DNA of 64,000 bases from DASPHG01 sp035629775 (lineage in GTDB: Bacteria > Actinomycetota > Thermoleophilia > Solirubrobacterales > Thermoleophilaceae): assembly GCA_035629775.1 (NCBI GenBank), contig DASPHG010000023.1:76983-140982 (forward strand), in the 5' to 3' direction. Made by a program: the position numbers and the translations under genes. The notes under the pieces are model-generated. The model was not told the origin of the DNA. It saw only the letters and a program-made list of their open reading frames with translations, and did not search any database. Shown here piece by piece: positions 43,122-51,742 of this stretch. Each line of letters begins with the position of its first letter. The first letter of the stretch is position 1.

Positions 43122-44495
43122 GTGACGCGACGCCTGCCGCCCGTGATCGCAGCCGCGGCCCTGCTGGGCCTGATCAGCCCTGCGGCCGCCGGCGCTTCGC
43201 GCTTCGAGCGGATCAAGGGATTCGACGAGCCGCAAACCCCCGCTAAGTACGACCGAGTCGGGATCCTCGAGATCGGCAAGAAGAAGGCCCCGAATGTGCT
43301 CGTGCTCAACCCGGGGACCTCGGGCAGCGCGGCGTATTTCGCCCCCCTGGCCAAGACCATCACGAAGGCCGCGGCGAACTGGCAGGTCTGGACGGTGGAG
43401 CGCCGTGAGAACCTGCTCGAGGATCACTCGGTGGCGAACCAGGCGAAGTCCGGCGATGCCACGCCCAAGAGGCTCTTCGACTACTACCTCGGCTGGCTGA
43501 ACGACGGGTCGGTCACCGATCACTTCGAGCCCATCCCCGACTCCGAGGTGGAGTTCGCCAAGCGCTGGGGCATGCGAACGGAGATCGGTGACCTGCGCCG
43601 AGTCGTGCGCGTGGCGAGGAAGGGCGGCCGCCGTGTGGTCATGGGTGGACACTCGCTCGGCGGCACGATCACAACCGCCTACGCGACGTGGGACTTCAAC
43701 GGGGCACCCGGCGCCAAGGGCCTCGACGGGCTCGTATTCATCGACGGGGGCAGCGGAGCGCCCGGGATCAGCAGGAAGGAGGCGCGGCAGTCGCTCGACG
43801 ACCTCGCGGCCGGATCGCCGTGGCTGGCGTTCGGCGGGATCGCCTCGCCTCTCGCCGGGCTCTTCAACATCGTTGCCGCTGAGCTCGTGAAGCTGGAACC
43901 CGACGCTCCTTCCCGCCTCGGAGAATGGGAGCTCCTGCCCGAGAATCTCAGAGCGCCGTTCCCGGTCACGAACGAGGCCGGCTACGGGTATGCGCTCGAC
44001 ACCGCCACATCGCCGGCCGAACTGAGCGCCGCCCAGGCGCACCTGGGCCGGTTCGCCCCGAGCGGCGACCCGCGCCCGTGGGACGACTCCGGCGAACTCA
44101 CACCTATCGAGCGCTACGCGGACATGTTCGCCGGCACGGGCTTCAAGGGGCTCGACGGAACCGCGTGGTACCACCCGCTGCGCCTCACCCTCGACGGCCG
44201 CACGGTGGCCGGCGGCAACGCGAACCCGGCCCAGGGCGTCATGGACGTCCGCGCGATCCACGGCGACGACCTACCGAAGCGGCTGCAGATCTACGCGTTC
44301 GGTGCCTCGCTCGGCGGACAGCGGGTGCTCGATGCGGCGAAGGCACTCGCCAAGCAGTCGGGTATCCCGCGGAAGCAGGTCAAGCTCGTGAACCGCGCGA
44401 AGACCTACTCCCACAACGACCCGAATTCAGCGGCGCCGAAGAACGCCTTCGTGAAGTACCTGCTGCCGTTCCTGAGACGGGTTGCGGCGCGGTAG
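43122..44495 (+). CDS. Exported alpha/beta hydrolase (lipase-like)
   Basis: 457 residues, signal peptide ending in AAAGA. The alpha/beta-hydrolase order is seen: LVLNPGTSGSA (oxyanion), VVMGGHSLGG elbow (Ser178), FIDGGSGAPG and, near the C-terminus, a YSHNDPNSA block that can supply the catalytic His. An extended lid region (residues 200-330) separates core and C-terminus. Likely an esterase or lipase acting outside the cell; substrate unknown. The 3' end is 23 nt from the convergent FG-GAP/RTX gene. Confidence 0.8.
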   Translation: MTRRLPPVIAAAALLGLISPAAAGASRFERIKGFDEPQTPAKYDRVGILEIGKKKAPNVLVLNPGTSGSAAYFAPLAKTITKAAANWQVWTVERRENLLEDHSVANQAKSGDATPKRLFDYYLGWLNDGSVTDHFEPIPDSEVEFAKRWGMRTEIGDLRRVVRVARKGGRRVVMGGHSLGGTITTAYATWDFNGAPGAKGLDGLVFIDGGSGAPGISRKEARQSLDDLAAGSPWLAFGGIASPLAGLFNIVAAELVKLEPDAPSRLGEWELLPENLRAPFPVTNEAGYGYALDTATSPAELSAAQAHLGRFAPSGDPRPWDDSGELTPIERYADMFAGTGFKGLDGTAWYHPLRLTLDGRTVAGGNANPAQGVMDVRAIHGDDLPKRLQIYAFGASLGGQRVLDAAKALAKQSGIPRKQVKLVNRAKTYSHNDPNSAAPKNAFVKYLLPFLRRVAAR

Positions 44496-44518
44496 CGCCG
44501 GACTCCGCGGTCCTGCCG

Positions 44519-46507
44519 TTACCCCTTTGCGCGTTTGACGGTCTCGCAGCCCTTGGTCTTGTCGTTCTTGTCGACCGTTGCCTTGTCCTTCTTGCCCGGC
44601 CCGCAGTTGACGGTTTCCTTCTTCTTGTTCTTGGCCTTGACGGTGTCGTTCCCGGGGCCCGCCTTGTACTTGTTCTTCCCGCCGCCGCCGGTGAGCCTGT
44701 CGTTGCCGGCGCCGCCCGTGAGGGTGTCCTTGCCTGCCTCACCCTTCAGCTTGTCATTGCCGGCGCCCCCTATGAGCTTGTCGTTGCCCTTCCCACCCAG
44801 GAGGGCGTCCTTGCCGCCCGCGCCATAGAGCTTGTCGTTCCCGCCGCCCCCGAGCAGCCGGTCGTCCCCGTCCTTTCCGACCTGGGAGAACGCGCGCCCG
44901 GTCGTCTCGTCGCACTCGTCGCCGTACAGGGTGTCGTCGCCGCCCAGCCCGTTGATCTCGTCGTCACCACCCAGCCCGCAGAGCAGGTTCGGTAGCTCGT
45001 CGCCCGTCAACTCGTCATCTCCCTCAGTGGGCGAATCAGCCGGACAGCCAGTCCGCGGCGACCGGGGAGCCGCGGCATCAGATGCCGTCGGGCAGCTGTC
45101 GGTGGCGTCCGGAACGGAGTCGTTGTCGTCGTCGGGGTCGCAGACGTCGCCGCCGTCAGCCGTCCCGTCGCTGTTCGTCTGGGCCGCGTTAGCAACCGTT
45201 GGACAGTTGTCGAGCCGGTTGGCCACCCCGTCGCCGTCGCCATCACCTCCCGGATCTCCGTCGTCCGGGCCTCCGTCGCCGCCGCTGCCCGCCGGCCGGT
45301 TTCTCAGCACGACGACCTCTCCCGTGGCAGTAACCGCTGCGACGATGTCGAGCCGCCCATTGGCGTCGAAATCGCCGAGCGCGACCGATACCGCGCTGAC
45401 CCCGTCGCTCATCTCCGCACTCCACCGGTCGTCCTTGAAACCGCTCGCGCCGTCGTTGAACACTGCCTGCGCGGTGGCCGGCTGGAGCGCGGAGGCCGGT
45501 GCGAAGCCAGAAACCCCGGCCGCCACGTCCGGCTTGCCATCGAGGTCGAGATCGCCGGCCGCCACGGAGCTCACATCGCCGACCACCGTGAACTCGCCGG
45601 CGGTGAAGGCGCCGTTGCCATCGCCGAGGAAGATGTAGACCACCGCCTCGTAGCTCTTGTGGCCCGTGACCAGGTCCTGGTGCCCGTCGCCGTTGTAGTC
45701 GGCCACGACGGCCTCGTCAGCGCCTACGTTATCTGTGGGGCTGTGTGCCGGTTCGGTGAAGGTGCCAGTCCCGCTCCCGAGGAGGATGTTCGCGGTCGAG
45801 TCGCTCATCGCGACGAGATCCTGATTCCCGTCCTCGTCGAAATCGCCTCTTACCAAGGCTTGCGCCGGGGTGGTGCTCATAAATTGGGGAGCGGCAAAGT
45901 CCCCCGTCCCATCGCCCAGTAGCAGTGTCACGCCGTTTGTTGGGTCGGTTTCGTCCCCACTCACGTAGTTCCCCACCGCCAGGTCGCGCTTCCCATCCTC
46001 GTTGAAGTCCCCGGCCACGAGCCGATAAGGACGGTCGCCGGCCGGCTCGGGGCCGATGGGGTCCTCCCCGGCCGCCGTGGACACGAAGTCACCCGTCCCG
46101 GTGCCCAGCAGAATCGTGACGTTGTCCGACCCGGTGTTGACCAGTGCGATGTCCGGCTTGCCGTTCCCGTCGAAGTCGTCGATCACCGGCGAGCCGGGCT
46201 GCGTCCCGGCGGGCTCCGGACTGGTCACCGGCTGGTTGAAGTCTCCGGTCCCCTTGCCGAGCAGCACCGACACGTTGCCGGAGCCAAGGTTCGCCACGAC
46301 GAGATCCAACTTCCCGTCGCCGTTGAGGTCACCCACCCCGACATCTCCCGGATTCTGGCCGGCGCTCTCGGGGCTGGACGAAAACGGCACGAAATTCGGG
46401 ACCTGGGCGTGGGCCGGACCCGTCAGTGCAGACGCGGACACGAGCAGCGCCGCGCAGGCGACCATCAGGACGATCACGGGACGCGGGCGGTCGACCGGTG
46501 TAGGCAT
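44519..46507 (-). CDS. Exported FG-GAP beta-propeller/TSP3/RTX protein
   Basis: 662 residues from ATG 46507 (GTG 46516 adds three residues); the signal peptide ends GPAHA. Seven FG-GAP/VCBS blades carry the D-x-N/D-x-DG-x-x-DL calcium motif (VGDLNGDGKLDLVVAN and variants), forming an integrin-alpha-like propeller. Thrombospondin-3-type repeats and RTX nonapeptides (GG-x-GND-x-L) come next. The tail KKKETVNCGPGKKDKAT...KGCETVKRAKG is almost identical to that of the two giant PPC proteins. The shared C-terminal block suggests a common secretion, anchoring or folding module. Probably a calcium-dependent extracellular ligand-binding protein. Confidence 0.82.
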   Translation of the reverse strand: MPTPVDRPRPVIVLMVACAALLVSASALTGPAHAQVPNFVPFSSSPESAGQNPGDVGVGDLNGDGKLDLVVANLGSGNVSVLLGKGTGDFNQPVTSPEPAGTQPGSPVIDDFDGNGKPDIALVNTGSDNVTILLGTGTGDFVSTAAGEDPIGPEPAGDRPYRLVAGDFNEDGKRDLAVGNYVSGDETDPTNGVTLLLGDGTGDFAAPQFMSTTPAQALVRGDFDEDGNQDLVAMSDSTANILLGSGTGTFTEPAHSPTDNVGADEAVVADYNGDGHQDLVTGHKSYEAVVYIFLGDGNGAFTAGEFTVVGDVSSVAAGDLDLDGKPDVAAGVSGFAPASALQPATAQAVFNDGASGFKDDRWSAEMSDGVSAVSVALGDFDANGRLDIVAAVTATGEVVVLRNRPAGSGGDGGPDDGDPGGDGDGDGVANRLDNCPTVANAAQTNSDGTADGGDVCDPDDDNDSVPDATDSCPTASDAAAPRSPRTGCPADSPTEGDDELTGDELPNLLCGLGGDDEINGLGGDDTLYGDECDETTGRAFSQVGKDGDDRLLGGGGNDKLYGAGGKDALLGGKGNDKLIGGAGNDKLKGEAGKDTLTGGAGNDRLTGGGGKNKYKAGPGNDTVKAKNKKKETVNCGPGKKDKATVDKNDKTKGCETVKRAKG

Positions 46508-46585
46508 GCGGGCCACCCTCGCAGCGCGGGGGGTGTCGCGCCATCAATCATCCGTCCAAGCGCGTGCCCGAGCGCGCGATTCGCT

Positions 46586-46629
46586 AGTCGGGGCGACTGG
46601 ATTCGAACCAGCGACCGCTCGGCCCCCAG
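46586..46629 (-). other. tRNA-Pro 3' fragment: putative att site (island far end)
   Basis: 44 bp identical to 55585-55628, the 3' end of the intact tRNA-Pro(GGG), in the same orientation. The match covers the acceptor 3' strand, T-arm, variable region and part of the anticodon arm; the 5' half is absent. This is the classic scar left at the distal end of an element integrated into a tRNA gene. Confidence 0.7.
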
Positions 46630-46639
46630 ACGCAGCAGT

Positions 46640-46658
46640 CGGTACTAAAGCGGTACTA
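46640..46658 (+). repeat. CGGTACTA direct repeat beside att fragment
   Basis: Two CGGTACTA copies at 46640 and 46651 (11-bp pitch) begin 11 bp inside the tRNA fragment. They could be recombinase arm-type sites. Confidence 0.4.
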
Positions 46659-46697
46659 CGTCTCCACTCTCCTAGAGGGCCAGGGCAATCCTGCGAT

Positions 46698-46703
46698 TAG
46701 CAT
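46698..46703 (+). promoter_or_regulatory. -10 hexamer TAGCAT, near-leaderless
   Basis: Predicted +1 at 46710, one base before the ATG at 46711. Confidence 0.5.
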
Positions 46704-46710
46704 CCGATCG

Positions 46711-47337
46711 ATGGAGGCGGGGAATGCGCGCGCTAGCGGGCGCGCGCCTGAGGCGCATGAGGAGCTGTCGACCGCTCAGATGGTGCTGGCGAACCGTCCG
46801 TGGCGCCTGGTGAGGGATCTGTCGAAGGTGCTGGTCGCGACCCTCGCGAGCGCCGGTTTCTTCATCGTCAACTCAAACGCTTGGGGGATTTCGGACCAGC
46901 TCGCGTTCCCCGCCCTGCTGCTCATCGCGGTGCTGGCCGTCGGCGGCTTGGGGGCCTGGCTCGTGGTCGCCCATTCACTCTGGGAGCCACCCTCTCAGTC
47001 GAAGGACCGAGCGCTCACACAGCGTGCCAACGCGGCTACTGCGCTTACTTTGCTGCTCGGATTGCTGTTCGCCTACTTGGTGCTCTACGTCGTCGTCTTG
47101 GCCGCGATGGCGCTGGTGGTTCCGGACCGGTTCATGACCACGAGCCTGGGCCATGCGACAGGCATCGGGGACTACGCCGCTGCTGCTTGGTTCGCGGCGT
47201 CGATGGCGACCGTGGTCGGCGCCATCGGCTCCGGCCTTGAGAGTGATGACGAGGTGCACGAGACGATCAGCCGCTACCAAGTCCAGCCCCCGCGCGAATC
47301 TCGGTCGAGCTCCGATCTGCGCGAAGGCGAGGGTTGA
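46711..47337 (+). CDS. Four-helix membrane protein, function unknown
   Basis: 208 residues. Four predicted transmembrane helices lie at about 35-55, 63-88, 108-138 and 148-170, with charged cytosolic ends and no signal peptide. The C-terminus is Arg/Ser/Glu-rich. No family was recognised. It is the first gene inside the putative tRNA-Pro island, next to the att fragment. Confidence 0.65.
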   Translation: MEAGNARASGRAPEAHEELSTAQMVLANRPWRLVRDLSKVLVATLASAGFFIVNSNAWGISDQLAFPALLLIAVLAVGGLGAWLVVAHSLWEPPSQSKDRALTQRANAATALTLLLGLLFAYLVLYVVVLAAMALVVPDRFMTTSLGHATGIGDYAAAAWFAASMATVVGAIGSGLESDDEVHETISRYQVQPPRESRSSSDLREGEG

Positions 47338-47522
47338 GCCGGACGCCCCGAGGAGCTTGGCGGAGAGACCACCGATCTGAGGTATGGCGCCGGAACATCA
47401 CGCGCCGATAACGGAAGTACCGGAGCGAGGGACACACGGATGGGCCCGAGACTCCCGGGTTGTTGGCAACTGGCAGGCCATGGACGGCCGCAGGTGCCCA
47501 ATTGAATAGACGAATCATGCGT

Positions 47523-47546
47523 CAGGCCCTCGGATACGGGGGCCTG
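47523..47546. terminator. Hairpin between convergent genes
   Basis: CAGGCCC and GGGCCTG form a 7-bp stem with a 10-nt loop in the 233-nt gap between the membrane-protein gene and the signalling operon. A weak TTGCGTTG follows; there is no clear T-run. Nothing else was seen in the gap. Confidence 0.35.
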
Positions 47547-47570
47547 TTGCGTTGAGGGGCCGAGCTACCT

Positions 47571-48581
47571 CTAGAGCCACCCCTCGCGCGAGGCGATCAG
47601 CACCGCCTGCGCCCGGTCGGTCGCGCCGAGTTTCCGGTAGACGTTGTGCAAATGGCTTCGGACCGTGCTAGGCGCCATCTGGAGGCCCGCGCCGATCTCC
47701 TTGTAGACCTTGCCCGAGGCAAGGCCGCGCAGCACGTCGCGCTCCTTGCCCGAGAGCGGAGAGGGGACGGTGGCGTGGCGGCGTGCCACATCCCAATCAG
47801 GGAGTCGGTACAGGAGCGACTGGAGGCGCTCGAAGCCGATGCCCAGCTGGCCGGCTGCCTTGTAGAGCTCGTCCGGGCGCACGGCTGAGCCGCGCCCGTA
47901 GTGGGAAAGCATGTCGGCAAAGCGCACGACCGCGGCGTCACCCTCGGCGTCGGGCGCGTGATGGCGTTCCACCGCGCGCGCGATCCCGGACGGCAGGCGC
48001 CAACGGCGAAGCAGCACGCCGCCGATCAGCGCGTGATCCATACCGTGCTCGGCAGCCTCCGCCTGCGCACGCTCGTCCGGGGAGCGTTCTGTGTCCATCA
48101 TCCGTTCGCGGTATTCGGGGTAGGCCTCCGCCATCACGACCTTCCCGATGTCGTGCAGGAGCGCCGCTACGAGCAGCTCGTCCCGGCGTGGATGGTCGAT
48201 CTCGCGCGCAAGCATGTCGACGGTGCCGGCCACCGAGATGGCGTGGAGGCGAAACCGCTCCGGCGGGAGCGCCCATCCGGCGAGCCGGTCGAAGAACTCG
48301 TAGGTCGCGATCGCTCGCGCCAGCGTCTCGACGCCCGCCGGTGCGAGCAGCTCGATCGCATGAGCGACCGTGCCGATCTTGCGCGGCCGTTTCTCGTTGG
48401 CCAGCCGCATGACCAGGACGACGAGCGCCACGTCGGATTCAACGGCCGTGACCAGGTCGTGTGTGGTCGCGCTCGGGTCGAGCAGGACCCTGATCAGCCG
48501 GTCACGGGACTCCACCACCGCCGGCATCGCGTCGAGATGCTCGATCGCGTCGGGAAGCCGGTGCCGGCTTTGCAGGGGCAT
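47571..48581 (-). CDS. HDOD-domain/LuxR-HTH regulator
   Basis: 336 residues. Residues 10-215 fit an HDOD domain: LLHDIGKVVM, then DHALIGGVLLRRWRLP and VERHHAP. The C-terminal 65 residues are a LuxR/GerE helix-turn-helix (LSGKERDVLRGLASGKVYKEIG, STVRSHLHNVYRKLG). HDOD domains are usually found in signalling proteins and mostly lack phosphodiesterase activity, so this may sense a ligand or partner and bind DNA. Last gene of a four-gene minus-strand operon; its ATG is 10 nt after the stop of the REC-HD-GYP-REC-LuxR gene. Confidence 0.85.
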   Translation of the reverse strand: MPLQSRHRLPDAIEHLDAMPAVVESRDRLIRVLLDPSATTHDLVTAVESDVALVVLVMRLANEKRPRKIGTVAHAIELLAPAGVETLARAIATYEFFDRLAGWALPPERFRLHAISVAGTVDMLAREIDHPRRDELLVAALLHDIGKVVMAEAYPEYRERMMDTERSPDERAQAEAAEHGMDHALIGGVLLRRWRLPSGIARAVERHHAPDAEGDAAVVRFADMLSHYGRGSAVRPDELYKAAGQLGIGFERLQSLLYRLPDWDVARRHATVPSPLSGKERDVLRGLASGKVYKEIGAGLQMAPSTVRSHLHNVYRKLGATDRAQAVLIASREGWL

Positions 48582-48591
48582 GGCCCCGCAC

Positions 48592-50292
48592 TCAGCCCGA
48601 GGGGCTCGACGTCACGAGCGAAGCGAGGTGCGCGCGCGTTTTGGCGCCGGTGCGGCCCATCGCGTTTCGCACGTGTGTGCGGACCGTCTCCGGCGAGATG
48701 AACAGGTGCTTGGCGATCTGTTCGCCCGTCAACCCGTCCGACAGCCAGGTCGCGATCTCTCGTTCGCGCGCCGTCAGTCGGAGGAGGTCGGGCGATTCGG
48801 CCGCGCCCACCGCGGAAACGACGTCGCGACCGCGAAAGCGCTCTCCCCGCGAGACCGCCTGAACCGCCTCGACGAATTCCGCCGGGCTTCCGCGCTTCGC
48901 GATCACGCCCTCGGCTCCCGATCTATGGGCCGCCTCCACCGCGGATGCGTCGTGTGTGTCCGTGTACAACAGGACCTTGATGCCGCGATTGCGGGCCATC
49001 GGTATCAGCTCCAGCGCGCGCCCCTCTTCGAGCGCGGGATCGACGATCAGCATGTCCATGCCCCGTCGCTCCAGGAGTCGCTGCGTGTCGTCAACCGTCT
49101 GGGGCGTGCCTGCGATCTCGATGCCTTCCCGCCGCAGCAGCAGCCCAAGCCCACGGGCGATCGCGCCGTGCTCCTCGACGAGCAGTACGCGGGCCGGGAC
49201 GTCCGGGCCCGCGAAGAGCAGCGGGTGCTCGTCGGTTACGCCGACGCTGTCGGGGTAGTGCCTCAGCAGTCGCTCGATCTCGGGGCGGGCTGACTCGAAC
49301 GCTTCGAGCACCGCGGGGTCGAAATCCGAACCGCTCCCCTCGTACATCATCTTCAGGGCCTCCGGGAGGCTGAAGGCGGAGCGGTATATGCGGTCATGAG
49401 TGAGAGCATCGAAGACATCAGCGACGGCGGCGATCCGTCCCGCGATCGGGATCTCGTCTCCCGAGAGCCCACGCGGGTAACCCGAACCGTCGAACCGCTC
49501 CTGATGCGTCAGCGCGATCGCCGCTGCGCTCTCGAGCAGTTCGTCGCCAGAGCCAGTCAGGATTTGAAACCCGATCTCTGCGTGCGCCTCGATCAGCGCT
49601 CGTTCCTCGCTGTTCAGCTTCCCGGGCTTGCGAAGAACGGCGTCCGGCACGCCCACCTTGCCGAGGTCGTGCATCGTGCTCGCGGCGCGTAGCCTCGCGC
49701 AGGCGACCGGATCCCACCCGAAGCTTCGGGCGATCAGAGCACAACTGCGGCTCATGCGCTCGACGTGCTCCGCGGTCTCCTCGTCACGGAAGCGGCCCGC
49801 TCGCGCCAGGCGCTCGAGAACCAGCTCGCCGAGTGGATCGTCGCCGCGCTTGCCTTGCAGGATCACCCTGACGGTCTTGACCCGCTCGATCTCGTCGCTC
49901 GACCGCACGCGATCGTCGCGGCGCCTGAGCGCGCGAGAGACCAGCCGCCCGAGGTTCCAGTCCATTGACGACTCGCTGACGTACTCGTCGATGCCGGCCG
50001 CGATCACCTTCGAGGCCACTGCCTCGTCGTCGTGGGCGCCGAAGCCGACCGTCGCGGTCGAGGGCGACAACTGCCGGACTTCCTCAGCGAAGCTGAAGCG
50101 GGGCTGCTCATCTGCGTCCAGGTCGCACACGAGCAGATCGACGTGGCCCTTCAGGAGCTCTCTACGCGCCCCCATGGGGTCCGCCGCTGAAGAAGTCTCC
50201 ACGCCCAGGTCGATCAGGCGCTTGCAGAGCAGTTCACGCAAGCGCGCGTCGTGCTGAACGACGAGGCTGGTCACATCGGTGTGGGTGTCCAT
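48592..50292 (-). CDS. REC-(HD-GYP)-REC-LuxR signalling protein
   Basis: 566 residues from ATG 50292, chosen because the longer frame overlaps the upstream gene. Residues 5-120 form a receiver-like domain with Asp57 but without the usual acidic pair. Residues 170-340 are HD-GYP: MHDLGKVGVP (His208, Asp209), THQERFDGSGYP (His263, GYP at 271-273). Residues 367-480 are a second receiver (EE at 373-374, Asp418, Lys near 466). A LuxR HTH closes the protein (LTAREREIATWLSDGLTGEQIA, ETVRTHVRNAMGR). HD-GYP domains hydrolyse cyclic di-GMP; joining one to a LuxR output makes a direct second-messenger/transcription switch. The combination in one chain is unusual. Confidence 0.85.
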   Translation of the reverse strand: MDTHTDVTSLVVQHDARLRELLCKRLIDLGVETSSAADPMGARRELLKGHVDLLVCDLDADEQPRFSFAEEVRQLSPSTATVGFGAHDDEAVASKVIAAGIDEYVSESSMDWNLGRLVSRALRRRDDRVRSSDEIERVKTVRVILQGKRGDDPLGELVLERLARAGRFRDEETAEHVERMSRSCALIARSFGWDPVACARLRAASTMHDLGKVGVPDAVLRKPGKLNSEERALIEAHAEIGFQILTGSGDELLESAAAIALTHQERFDGSGYPRGLSGDEIPIAGRIAAVADVFDALTHDRIYRSAFSLPEALKMMYEGSGSDFDPAVLEAFESARPEIERLLRHYPDSVGVTDEHPLLFAGPDVPARVLLVEEHGAIARGLGLLLRREGIEIAGTPQTVDDTQRLLERRGMDMLIVDPALEEGRALELIPMARNRGIKVLLYTDTHDASAVEAAHRSGAEGVIAKRGSPAEFVEAVQAVSRGERFRGRDVVSAVGAAESPDLLRLTAREREIATWLSDGLTGEQIAKHLFISPETVRTHVRNAMGRTGAKTRAHLASLVTSSPSG

Positions 50293-50368
50293 GCGTCGAT
50301 CTGCTTCCGGGTCGGTTACTACATACTCGTCGCGTTCGCACCCGCCCACAATCGGCCGAACGGCGGGT

Positions 50369-51742
50369 TTAGTCGATGAGTCCGTTGCGCACGCCGTGCG
50401 CAACGGCCTCCGCGCGATCCGAGACCCCGAGCTTGCGATAGATGTTCTCGAGATGGCTCTTCACGGTCGCGGGACTGACGAAGAGCGCCTCGGCGATCTC
50501 GCGACCAGACTCTCCGCGCGCGGCGTGCTGGAGTACCTCGAGCTCGCGCTCGCTGAGCGTCGGTGGCAGCAGCTCGCCGCGGCGGTGATCGAGGAACTCG
50601 CCCACCTCGTGGCCGACACCCACCAGCGATTGCATCAGGCGGCTTGAGACCCCCACCCGCTCACGGGCAAAGAGGGCCACGACCGCGAGCACCTCGTCGC
50701 CACTGACCGCAGGGATCGCGACGGCGCTGTGGAGGTCCGCGGCGGCCGCGGCGTCCGCGCCGGCGAGGACTTCGCTCACAGAGACGTCGGTCCAGTGGAT
50801 CGGTCGGCGCGCTTCCCAGGCGTGGCCGACAATGCCTTCACCCGGGCGTAGCCGGAGACGCGACTCCGCCTCCGTGAACGGCTCCAGATCGATCGACGGA
50901 GCCTGCCAGAACACACGGCCCATCAGCCGGCCCTCGACGACCACCCAGAACCCACCCGCCACGAAGCCGAGCGCCTCGGCGAGCCCTCCCACCAAAGCAC
51001 GTGCCCCGGTGTCGAGCGACTGCCATTCCGCGAGCGCCGCCGAGACCGCGACGTGTGCCGTCAGCTCCCGCTCGGCACGCCGTAGCTCGCTGATGTCCAG
51101 AAGCGAACCGATCATGCGCGTCGGCCCCCGATCGGTGTCCTCGATGACCGCGGTCGTCGCGAGGAAGTAACGAGACGATCCGTCCACCCGAATCGCCCGA
51201 TATTCGACCTGCGCCGGTCCGCTGTTCCTGCGAAGACCCTCGATGTAGCGCCGGAGGCGCACCCGATCGTCCGGATGCGTGTGCTCGAGGATAAAGTCGG
51301 TGCTCGGTTCTATCGCGCCTACCTCAAGGCCCCATAGCCGGTAGTGGTTATCCGACCAGAACAGCTCGCCTGTCTGGAGGTTCCAGTCCCAGCCGCCCAG
51401 GCCGGCCGCCTCCTCGACTCTCTCGAGCAGGCTGCCGCGGCCGTGACGCCTGACCCAGACGGAGTAGCGCTCCGGCCGCTCGCTGACCCTGTTGACGGCC
51501 AGCTGGAATGTCGATCGCGTCCCGTCAGCGAGGACGCCCGGCACGTCGGCGACGTGACCCACCGCCCGGGACGGTCCCCCGACCCCGACCAGCGCATCCC
51601 CGATCGCACGGGCCCCGGCATCTCCAAGCTCTCGTTTGGCCGCGCGGTTCAGCCACCCGACCGCTCCGCGAGGACCGATGATGATCAGGGGATCGGCAGC
51701 TTCGTCTAGGACTGCAGAGTTGGCTGGTCTGTCCCGTCGCAT
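50369..51742 (-). CDS. PAS-PAS-GAF-LuxR transcriptional regulator
   Basis: 457 residues. The first PAS-like region (ADPLIIIGPRGAVGWLNRAA) is followed by a canonical PAS/PAC (GGWDWNLQTGELFWSDNHYRLWG...HPDDR...VEYRAIRVDGSSRYF, about 100-215). A GAF domain spans 220-375 (LRPGEGIVGHAWEARRPIHW, HSAVAIPAVSGDEVLAVVALF), and a LuxR HTH ends the chain (LSERELEVLQHAARGESGREIAEALF...KSHLENIYRKLG). No kinase domain, so a one-component sensor-regulator; the ligand is unknown. Its ATG lies 37 nt inside the end of the upstream GGDEF/HD-GYP gene, implying coupled translation. Confidence 0.87.
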   Translation of the reverse strand: MRRDRPANSAVLDEAADPLIIIGPRGAVGWLNRAAKRELGDAGARAIGDALVGVGGPSRAVGHVADVPGVLADGTRSTFQLAVNRVSERPERYSVWVRRHGRGSLLERVEEAAGLGGWDWNLQTGELFWSDNHYRLWGLEVGAIEPSTDFILEHTHPDDRVRLRRYIEGLRRNSGPAQVEYRAIRVDGSSRYFLATTAVIEDTDRGPTRMIGSLLDISELRRAERELTAHVAVSAALAEWQSLDTGARALVGGLAEALGFVAGGFWVVVEGRLMGRVFWQAPSIDLEPFTEAESRLRLRPGEGIVGHAWEARRPIHWTDVSVSEVLAGADAAAAADLHSAVAIPAVSGDEVLAVVALFARERVGVSSRLMQSLVGVGHEVGEFLDHRRGELLPPTLSERELEVLQHAARGESGREIAEALFVSPATVKSHLENIYRKLGVSDRAEAVAHGVRNGLID

